From positions 1 through 11,500 of the forward strand of contig JBAWVO010000213.1 of NCBI GenBank assembly GCA_037147235.1: DNA of 11,500 nucleotides, given 5' to 3'. This stretch comes from JANXQG01 sp037147235 (GTDB lineage: Bacteria; Planctomycetota; Planctomycetia; Pirellulales; Thermoguttaceae). A model generated the notes under the pieces. It ran no database searches, was not told the DNA's origin, and saw nothing but the letters and a program-made list of their open reading frames with translations. Positions 7,198-11,500 of this stretch are shown here, one piece after another. The first letter of the stretch is position 1, and every line of letters starts with the position of its first letter. Position numbers and translations under genes: made by a program.

Positions 7198-7309
7198 AGG
7201 ACCGGCGCAGAAATAACTGTCGCAAGAAAAGTAGCAGGCACACTCCGTGTGCCGTCTGCCCCTGCTCGGCGAGTGGGCAAAACACGACAGTTATTTCTGC
7301 GCCGGTCCT
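7198..7309. repeat. MITE-like element with 25-bp perfect inverted ends and nested REP hairpins
   Basis: The ends 7198-7222 and 7285-7309 are perfect inverted repeats of 25 bases. Inside is a perfect hairpin, GGCACAC-TCC-GTGTGCC (7237-7253), then a second one, TGCCC (7257-7261) with GGGCA (7275-7279) around a CTC/GAG inner stem. No coding frame is present. The paired inner hairpins resemble REP/BIME units, and the outer ends give a small non-autonomous element shape. The last base of the right arm is shared with the TAA stop of the neighbouring minus-strand gene, so the structure could also work as its transcription terminator. Confidence 0.7.
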
Positions 7310-7620
7310 TACTCCCACGCCTCCTTTCCATCTTCGCCCACATGATCCGTCCAAACAAATGCCGCTTGGGTCAAGACATTGTGGGTGAAGTCGAAACCCG
7401 CCTCCCGCAAGGCTTGCTCCACATTCAACTTACTCGGCGGCTCGCCATTCTGATAGACAATGCCCCAGAAGACCGTGCCGCCGCCGTCCACATGAACGCC
7501 GGTGGCTACCTGCTTGACCAGGAGCATAGGATTCAACCGAGCCATCAAGTGCTGAATGGGGTGGAACTCATGTTCGTCCCGCACGGAAAACGCCTTGGGC
7601 AATTCGATTTTGGTGTGCAT
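7309..7620 (-). CDS. Hypothetical protein of 103 residues
   Basis: I do not recognise this protein. It starts MHTKIELPKAFSVRDEHEF, has no membrane segment or signal peptide, and contains a Gly-rich core, GVHVDGGGTVFWGIVYQNG, followed by an acidic C-terminus ending in GKEAWE. The start at 7620 is set by AGGAG seven bases upstream; longer in-frame starts lack a site. A weak promoter match (TTGGAC, 16 bases, TAAGAT) lies at 7644-7671 on the minus strand. The stop codon TAA abuts the 25-bp inverted-repeat element. A real gene is likely from the ribosome site and plausible composition; function is unknown. Confidence 0.6.
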   Translation of the reverse strand: MHTKIELPKAFSVRDEHEFHPIQHLMARLNPMLLVKQVATGVHVDGGGTVFWGIVYQNGEPPSKLNVEQALREAGFDFTHNVLTQAAFVWTDHVGEDGKEAWE

Positions 7621-7743
7621 GAAATAACTCCTGATTTGGCACGATCTTAGGCACCACCCGACCCCGTCCAAAGTCATGTGGGGGCGGCGAAAATGCAGGA
7701 TGACCTCAACATATTCTCCCACATCCCAGCCGATTTTACCATA

Positions 7744-7763
7744 GGGTCACGGAGGGTCACGGA
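7744..7763. repeat. Tandem decamer GGGTCACGGA x2
   Basis: GGGTCACGGA occurs twice head to tail and is followed by a G run. It lies between the 103-residue gene and the transposase-like fragment. The role is unknown and the repeat is too short to type. Confidence 0.5.
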
Positions 7764-7840
7764 GGGGGCAGACGTACGCTTTGTACTATTCTTCGACCTG
7801 ACGACTTGCATTAGGCGGCAACCCATTGTAACCCCGCTTT

Positions 7841-7882
7841 ATGCCGCGCCCACCACGTATTGATTTTCCCGACGCCGTCTTT
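7841..7882 (+). pseudogene. 5' fragment resembling a REP-associated tyrosine transposase
   Basis: The frame opening at 7841 reads MPRPPRIDFPDAVF, which matches the usual N-terminus of Y1 REP-associated transposases (typically followed by HVTSRGN). Here similarity stops after the Phe and the catalytic HUH and Tyr parts are missing, so only about 14 codons survive. The presence of REP-like hairpins about 600 bases away is consistent with past activity of this family. The fragment is short, so chance resemblance cannot be excluded. Confidence 0.45.
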
Positions 7883-7889
7883 GACGGCG
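7873..7889. other. Perfect hairpin CGCCGTC-TTT-GACGGCG
   Basis: A seven-base-pair perfect stem with a TTT loop sits just before the candidate intron's GTGCG. Class C group II introns are known to insert a few bases after stem-loops, so the placement is suggestive. There is no T run for a classical terminator. Confidence 0.5.
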
Positions 7890-7893
7890 ATCG

Positions 7894-8103
7894 GTGCGAA
7901 TCACCGCCGACTGGCAGACCGACCGGAGATATTGCAGGTTTGTGGATTTGCTGCGAGAAAACTGCGGAACAAGAGGATAAAGTACAAAACGTAAGCCTGA
8001 CCTTGCCACGGCTCAAACCATGATCCGAGGAACCGTATGGTCTAATGCGTCCACGTATGGATCTATGGGAATCAGGGCGGGCAACCGCCCAGGGCCACCC
8101 GGC
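7894..8103 (+). other. Possible ORF-less group II intron remnant
   Basis: The stretch begins with GTGCG, the conserved group II intron 5' end. Near its end is GGAACCGTATGG...CCACGTATGGATC (8029-8063), which resembles domain V. It is followed by a GGGCGG-GCAA-CCGCCC hairpin like domain VI and a terminal ACCCGGC. No reverse transcriptase frame is present and only about 210 bases remain, so domains I to IV would be largely deleted. The resemblance is by eye; the domain V catalytic triad is not canonical. It could instead be another structured RNA or chance. Confidence 0.35.
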
Positions 8104-8105
8104 TA

Positions 8106-8175
8106 GCCACCAAATTTAGGAAGCATGGGCAATGTGTTGGTTGATAAAGTACGCATATTACCTATATTTGGTGGC
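8106..8175. repeat. 70-bp element with 15-bp inverted ends
   Basis: GCCACCAAATTTAGG (8106-8120) and CCTATATTTGGTGGC (8161-8175) are inverted repeats with one mismatch, separated by 40 bases with no frame. It may be a tiny non-autonomous element, a repeated hairpin family, or a terminator for the minus-strand AT-rich gene that ends 28 bases away. Confidence 0.6.
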
Positions 8176-8202
8176 CGGCACCTTTTCTTCTTTTTCTTCT
8201 TC

Positions 8203-8907
8203 TTAGATGCTCTCAAGTATTCTTTGGTTACGCTTATTGACGAATTTTATTGTTAGATACTTGTATGAAAGATACTCATCTAAAGTTTTAGGGACTACAG
8301 GCGATTTGAAATCATCAAAAGGCATAAAAAACTTAATAGCAGAAACATCCTTAGTTACTAAATCTTGCAATAAGAAAAATTCGATATACCCTTTGAAGTT
8401 ACCAAATAAAGCGAAAAAATCCGCATAACGAATAAGTGTGTCAGTTAGTGGACTTATTTCATTATTGTAATAACGTCTTATACATTCTAGTGTTAGATCA
8501 ATCCTATCTCTGATAAGTGGGTGAAAACCACGTGCACCATTAATTGTGTTTTTTCCTTCAATTTTATTTGCTGGAAAAATAATCATGCCACCCATTGTGT
8601 AACTGAGACTCCTAAATACTTCTGCTTCACCATCCTGCAGTTGATCAATAATATGCGCCAATTTCTTCCATTTGCTGAAAGTATGAATAGCAGAGTCACT
8701 TGACAAGAAGAACTCACCTAAGTGCGACTGGTGATACAGATAAACTTTATTTTTAGTGTCATTAAGCTTAAATAGAACACCATTTGGTAGAGGCTTACTC
8801 CATAAAAATTTGTGATAAGAACGAAGCGTAGGACTAAGAGCATCGGGGTCTTTTCCCGGTGGTGTATCTGTTCTAAAGTCGAAAGTTATATCGATAAATT
8901 TGTCCAT
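8203..8907 (-). CDS. AT-rich gene, DUF6994-like protein
   Basis: This 234-residue soluble protein resembles the DUF6994 family: an N-terminal FDFRTDTPPGKDPDALSPTL, then YHKFLWSKPLPNGVLFKL, and YLYHQSHLGEFFLSSDSAIH. The middle contains a Gly-rich GGMIIFPANK and ends with a Tyr/Phe-rich helical part (LIRYADFFALFGNFKGYIEF). The function of the family is unknown to me. The coding sequence is visibly AT-rich, full of A/T third positions and AAA, ATT and TTA codons, in sharp contrast to the GC-rich genes around it. This points to recent transfer from a low-GC donor. The ATG at 8907 has only a weak ribosome site (AGG close by). A good promoter sits just upstream, inside the adjoining repeat. Confidence 0.8.
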   Translation of the reverse strand: MDKFIDITFDFRTDTPPGKDPDALSPTLRSYHKFLWSKPLPNGVLFKLNDTKNKVYLYHQSHLGEFFLSSDSAIHTFSKWKKLAHIIDQLQDGEAEVFRSLSYTMGGMIIFPANKIEGKNTINGARGFHPLIRDRIDLTLECIRRYYNNEISPLTDTLIRYADFFALFGNFKGYIEFFLLQDLVTKDVSAIKFFMPFDDFKSPVVPKTLDEYLSYKYLTIKFVNKRNQRILESI

Positions 8908-8942
8908 AACCTAATGTTACAGGATAGGAATTATGAATAGGA

Positions 8943-8970
8943 ATTATAATTTTCTGAAGCTCTAAGTCTA
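8943..8970 (-). promoter_or_regulatory. Candidate promoter for the AT-rich gene
   Basis: On the minus strand a perfect TATAAT (8943-8948) lies 16 bases after TAGACT (8965-8970, four of six to consensus). Transcription would start about 28 bases before the ATG. The -35 part is inside repeat copy 1; copy 2 has CATTTT in place of TATAAT, so this promoter is specific to copy 1. Confidence 0.5.
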
Positions 8971-8994
8971 GCCAGTGCATATTAGTAAGACAAG

Positions 8995-9046
8995 GGAGGG
9001 CCATGCGGGGAGTGCGGCAATTGCCGCACTCCCCGCATGGCCCCCC
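8995..9046. repeat. Loopless palindrome in repeat copy 1
   Basis: The sequence is perfectly self-complementary over 8998-9043 (46 bases) around a central AATT, and over 52 bases with a single mismatched pair (8997 with 9044). There is no loop, so it could extrude a cruciform in DNA or, if transcribed, form a long hairpin. Confidence 0.95.
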
Positions 9047-9202
9047 ACCGCTCCACGGTTGAAGTCTCTTGTGCGAAGATTCCTACCGGTTACACTTCAT
9101 TCTGGTGGAGAAATTATGGCTCGTCTGGGGTTGCCGCCCACAATATGCGCGCACCGTCCCCGGGCCGACTGGCATCGGTGAGAATTAGGTCGAGAAAAGG
9201 TG

Positions 9203-9228
9203 GCATCGACCAAAATTGGTGCGGATGC
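9203..9228. terminator. Imperfect hairpin downstream of the PIN/antitoxin pair
   Basis: GCATC (9203-9207) pairs with GATGC (9224-9228) and ACC with GGT inside, with an AAAATT loop. It lies 44 bases past the end of the minus-strand antitoxin gene and could end that transcript, though no T run follows. Weak evidence. Confidence 0.25.
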
Positions 9229-9272
9229 ACAGCATGGGAAGCTTGGGGTGAATGGGTGTAGAGGATCGAAGA

Positions 9273-9461
9273 TCAGCGTTCCACCGGCACGGACGGTCGA
9301 AGCCTCTCTAGGGTGAGTCGTCCCCATTCCGATTCCATGAGACTGGCCTCCAGAAAATGTCCATAGGATTTGAACTTTTCCTTGCGAGATTCCCATTCGG
9401 CAGTGATCTCTCCTTGAGCCTTCCGCTTCATTGCGACACAATCAAAGGTCTTCGTCGTCAT
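9273..9461 (-). CDS. Small probable antitoxin paired with PIN-domain gene
   Basis: This 62-residue protein begins MTTKTFDCVAMKRKAQGEIT, a pattern I recognise from small proteins (TFDCVxMKxxxQ...) encoded next to PIN-domain toxins and taken to be their antitoxins. The rest is charged and helical (AEWESRKEKFKSYGHFLEAS). The start at 9461 has a near-perfect ribosome site, GGAGGT, six bases upstream, lying inside the end of the PIN gene. The two genes overlap by 20 bases, with the toxin gene first, the reverse of the common order. The gene is intact although its partner carries a nonsense codon. A direct test of pairing is not possible from sequence. Confidence 0.65.
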   Translation of the reverse strand: MTTKTFDCVAMKRKAQGEITAEWESRKEKFKSYGHFLEASLMESEWGRLTLERLRPSVPVER

Positions 9462-9912
9462 GGACCACCTCCGCTGGACTGCGTATCTCAATGGCCTTAT
9501 AACCGTTAAGCACGTTGACTGCGTTGTACTTGCCAATGCGGTTGAAATTGACGATATGTTTGAAATTCCAACTGAGAATCATATCCGCCTCGGCAAAAGT
9601 TGCCGCCGCCACATGAATCGCGTCCGCCCGAGACGCCTGGCCGATCACTCTCGCAAGAACGTAGGCGTCTGCCAAAGCCTCAACCTCGGGATCGACCGAG
9701 ACCATTTCTACATGCTCGGACAAAAGTTGGTCAAATGCGTCGCGCACAACATCAGGAGCGTTCGTAAGCTCACGTAGGACTTCCGTCGAGATCAGAAGAA
9801 GAAACACTCCACGTTACACACAGCCAAAGAACTGCTGTGAATGTTCAGCAAATTCTTTGTCCGCAACTCCACCAAATACTGACGTATCTACATAAACCCT
9901 GATCGCGCGCAC
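9442..9912 (-). pseudogene. PIN-domain (VapC-like) toxin gene with in-frame TAA
   Basis: PIN domains are metal-dependent RNases; VapC-type toxins cut tRNA or rRNA. Read from a GTG at 9912 with AGGAG six bases before it, the frame gives VRAIRVYVDTSVFGGVADKE, the canonical N-terminus with the first catalytic Asp. It runs to a TAA at codon 33 (9814-9816), then continues in the same frame as RGVFLLLISTEVLRELTNAP and later ADAIHVAAATFAEADMILSW, NFKHIVN and YNAVNVLNGYKAIEIRSPAE. Without the stop it would be a normal 156-residue protein. The remaining downstream frame, from a GTG at 9807, lacks the first catalytic Asp and strand. The toxin is therefore probably dead unless the stop is read through or is a sequencing error. 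Confidence 0.85.
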
Positions 9913-9941
9913 GGCATTCTCCTCACATCGATTCCTGCGTA

Positions 9942-9970
9942 ATTTTACCCCAGGGTAGGCAAGTGGGCAA
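9942..9970 (-). promoter_or_regulatory. Candidate promoter for the PIN/antitoxin pair
   Basis: On the minus strand TTGCCC (9965-9970) and TAAAAT (9942-9947, five of six) are separated by exactly 17 bases, placing transcription start about 23 bases before the GTG of the PIN gene. The spacing and -10 match are good. A direct repeat GGCAAGT overlaps the -35 part (9958-9972), a possible operator site, though this is speculative. Confidence 0.5.
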
Positions 9971-10032
9971 GTAACCAATTTCAGGTGGAGTGGGAAAATA
10001 TCTCGTTTCCTTGAAATGACTGCGGCCTTGCT

Positions 10033-11115
10033 TTAATCGGGTTTTTTCCCGATCAAAACCAGTTCTTCGGTCACGGCGGGATTTTTCCGCGTGGCAGAGT
10101 TGGCTAGTGCCGCAAGCCATTCCATTTTGAGGCGGATAAACCACGGAAATTTTGGTTTCTGTCCGTTCAGGTCGTTGCCACGATGCAAAAAAAAGCTGGT
10201 CTCGAACAGTTCCCGCGCCTTGAGGCTCGGCCGTGGCGGGCGCGACACGGCAAATCCACAAGTTTCCAGCGCTCGACGCAAGGAATCTTCCGTGAACAGG
10301 ACGAGATGTCGTGGCGGGTCAAGCGGCAGCCAGTCTGCACCAAAAATTTGATGTCCGCGTGAACCCAGATTCGGCGTGGTCAACGAGATCTGTCCACCCG
10401 GTTTGAGCAGTTTCCAACAGCGGCGCAGTGTGTCCAACGGATCGTGCAAATGTTCAATGACGTGGTTCATGGTAATCGCGTCAAAATGTGCGTCCGGTAA
10501 AGTTTGCTGTTGAATCAGGCCGTCACGCACATCCAACCCGGCTGCGCGGGCGCGAGCCGCCGATTTAGTATCTGGTTCCACGCCGCAAACATCCCACCCG
10601 AGCGAGCGCATCTGCCAGAGAAAAGCACCGTTGCCACAGCCGATGTCCAGCACATGCGCGCCACGGCCCGGAAAACGCAAATGGCCTGTGAACGTGTCAA
10701 AACGCCGCCGCCGAGCATGGCTCAAAAAAAATGGACTCCATGCCGCCGGTTTCAAATCGTAACCGTAATGTGCGTTGAGATAACTGTTCCGCTTCGCGAT
10801 CCGAAAACGCCGCCACCAAGAAGCCTTGGCATAATCCACGCCACCGGTCGGGCCATGCGTGAAATATTTGCTGTAAGCCAGACCGATGGTCGCGGAGGTC
10901 GGGCGCGGATCAAGATAGCCGGAACCACAATCATTGCACTGATGCAAATTCCATTCACCCGGCGCGCAACAAAATACGCGGTCGCGCAAATTGGCGTGGA
11001 TTAATTTGCGTCCGCTGCTGCCGCAGACCGGACAACGCGGGACATTTTCCAAGCCGCCGGCTGGCCAACCTGCCCGAGCGTTGTCATTGTTAACTGAGAA
11101 GTTGGGTGATTTCAT
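10033..11115 (-). CDS. Class I SAM-dependent methyltransferase with N-terminal zinc-ribbon-like motif
   Basis: This 360-residue protein has an N-terminal cysteine set, CPVCGS (C28, C31) and CNDCGSGYLDPRP (C60, C63), as in methyltransferases of surface-glycan clusters. A Rossmann-type methyltransferase domain follows: VLDIGCGNGAFL (155-166) is motif I for SAM binding, E180 in GVEPD should contact the ribose, and HVIEHLHDP (218-226) is the motif IV region of the Methyltransf_23/UbiG-like group. Then comes LKPGGQISLTTPN (237-249). The methyl acceptor is unknown; polysaccharide or lipid-linked sugars are plausible by family. The ATG at 11115 overlaps the TGA of an upstream in-frame tail as ATGA. 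No strong ribosome site is seen. The gene lies alone between the two long repeats, without the usual glycan-gene neighbours. Confidence 0.88.
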   Translation of the reverse strand: MKSPNFSVNNDNARAGWPAGGLENVPRCPVCGSSGRKLIHANLRDRVFCCAPGEWNLHQCNDCGSGYLDPRPTSATIGLAYSKYFTHGPTGGVDYAKASWWRRFRIAKRNSYLNAHYGYDLKPAAWSPFFLSHARRRRFDTFTGHLRFPGRGAHVLDIGCGNGAFLWQMRSLGWDVCGVEPDTKSAARARAAGLDVRDGLIQQQTLPDAHFDAITMNHVIEHLHDPLDTLRRCWKLLKPGGQISLTTPNLGSRGHQIFGADWLPLDPPRHLVLFTEDSLRRALETCGFAVSRPPRPSLKARELFETSFFLHRGNDLNGQKPKFPWFIRLKMEWLAALANSATRKNPAVTEELVLIGKKPD

Positions 11116-11184
11116 GTTTTGGCGGCAGTTTGTTTGAAATTGCGGAGCAGGTCATCATTTATTTCCAAGCAGGCTGGCGAGTTA

Positions 11185-11439
11185 AGGATAGGAAAAATGA
11201 TTTTCTGAAGCTCTGATTCTAGCCAGTGCATATTGGTAAGGCAAGGGGGACCATGCGGGGAGTGCGGCAATTGCCGCACTCCCCGCATGGTCCCCCACCG
11301 CTCCACGGTTGAAGTCTCTTGAGCGAAGATTCCTGCCGGTCACACTTCATTCTGGTGGAGAAATTATGGCTCGTCTGGGGGTGCCGCCCACAGTATGCGC
11401 GTACCGTCCCCAGGCCGACTGGTCATCGGTGAGAATTAG
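11185..11439. repeat. Long direct repeat, copy 2 (palindrome-centred element)
   Basis: Direct copy of 8921-9188. It shares the TCTAGCCAGTGCATATT block, the central palindrome, the CTCCAC/GTGGAG nested stems and the terminal GAGAATTAG. Its last bases overlap the stop codon of the gene entering from the window's right edge, and its left edge lies 69 bases upstream of the methyltransferase start. Confidence 0.9.
11245..11296. repeat. Perfect 52-bp loopless palindrome in repeat copy 2
   Basis: Every base from 11245 to 11270 pairs with 11271 to 11296. Compared with copy 1 the A-T pair at 11250/11291 replaces a G-C pair (9000/9041), a compensated change. The centre is AATT, as in copy 1. Confidence 0.95.
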
Positions 11440-11500
11440 AAGGTCGCCTCGAAGATGTCGATATCCACGTAGGTTAGTTCCGGAGGCTCGTCGTCCGGGG
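11436..11500 (-). CDS. C-terminal end of an unknown protein, cut by the window edge
   Basis: Reading in from the right edge on the minus strand, the frame gives PDDEPPELTYVDIDIFEATF and ends in TAA (11436-11438), inside the last bases of repeat copy 2. The acidic, codon-plausible tail looks like a real C-terminus, but only 20 residues are visible and no family can be named. Confidence 0.5.
   Translation of the reverse strand, partial: PDDEPPELTYVDIDIFEATF

Larger units (their letters stand above)
7621..8202. other. Gene-poor stretch holding repeats and mobile-element debris
   Basis: I find no convincing gene in these 582 bases. They contain a tandem decamer, a transposase-like 5' fragment, a hairpin, a possible group II intron remnant and a 70-bp inverted-repeat element, each listed separately. 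A polypyrimidine run (8179-8202) precedes the stop of the AT-rich gene. The crowding of unrelated broken elements marks this as an insertion-tolerant site. Confidence 0.6.
8921..9188. repeat. Long direct repeat, copy 1 (palindrome-centred element)
   Basis: This copy matches 11185-11439 in the same orientation. Over the core 8949-9188 I count about 13 substitutions and two single-base indels in 240 bases. The 5' edge carries an extra near-duplication (ATAGGAATTAT twice) absent from copy 2. The core holds a palindrome of about 50 bases, then CTCCAC (9051-9056) pairing with GTGGAG (9105-9110), enclosing TGAAGT (9060-9065) with ACTTCA (9094-9099) and TCTT (9067-9070) with AAGA (9076-9079). A GGTGGAG-ATG follows but opens only 21 codons. 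No known element type is recognised. Confidence 0.9.

Noticed and set aside
7120..7650. 176-codon plus-strand open frame
   Set aside because: It crosses the inverted-repeat element and lies antisense to the 103-residue gene, which has a good ribosome site; composition is not protein-like.
7880..7960. Cobalamin or FMN riboswitch, suggested by GGTGCGAATCACCGCCGACTG
   Set aside because: The other conserved blocks of either riboswitch are missing and no related gene follows; the group II intron reading fits the 3' part better.
9115..9180. 21-codon ORF after GGTGGAG inside the repeat
   Set aside because: Differences between the two copies change amino acids and a one-base indel alters the end, so there is no sign of coding constraint.
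10504..11004. 166-codon plus-strand open frame
   Set aside because: Antisense to the methyltransferase, whose motifs are unambiguous.
8921..11439. CRISPR-like repeat arrangement
   Set aside because: There are only two long copies 2 kb apart with genes between them, not short regularly spaced repeats, and no cas genes.

Overview
The window looks like a chromosomal stretch from a GC-rich, probably planctomycete-like bacterium. This rests on the hisD-hisC-hisB gene order, weak or absent Shine-Dalgarno sites on the core genes, and small proteins that I recall from planctomycete genomes. The assignment is inference from the sequence alone. The left half is mostly core metabolism and the right half is accessory DNA.

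Left half (1-6365). A TerC/Alx-type membrane protein comes first. Three histidine-biosynthesis genes follow on the same strand: hisD, hisC and hisB. The hisD-hisC junction is split by a two-gene module on the opposite strand: a small DUF6922-like protein and an AbiEii-type nucleotidyltransferase, overlapping by ATGA. This looks like a toxin-antitoxin unit inserted into a his cluster. A candidate sigma70-type promoter in front of hisC may restore expression of hisCB. An SDR oxidoreductase converges on hisB.

Middle (6387-8202). Upstream of the SDR gene lies the 3' half of a tRNA-Leu (variable arm, T arm, acceptor 3' strand) with no matching 5' half, a typical trace of integration at a tRNA end. 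Beyond it are small genes of unknown function (a short-spaced CxxC protein, a doubtful ORF, a small membrane protein, a 103-residue unknown). Between them are repeats and relics: a 112-bp element with perfect 25-bp inverted ends around REP-like hairpins, a fragment resembling the first codons of a REP-associated tyrosine transposase, a possible group II intron remnant, and a 70-bp inverted-repeat element.

Right half (8203-11500). A strikingly AT-rich gene (DUF6994-like) is followed by two direct copies, about 94% identical over 240 bp by hand alignment, of an unidentified repeat. Each copy is built around a loopless palindrome of about 50 bp. They bracket a roughly 2-kb segment holding a PIN-domain (VapC-like) toxin gene broken by an in-frame TAA, its small probable antitoxin, and a class I SAM methyltransferase with an N-terminal zinc-ribbon-like cysteine set. 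The repeat pair is the most unusual signal in the window. I did not find a convincing complete new multi-gene system.
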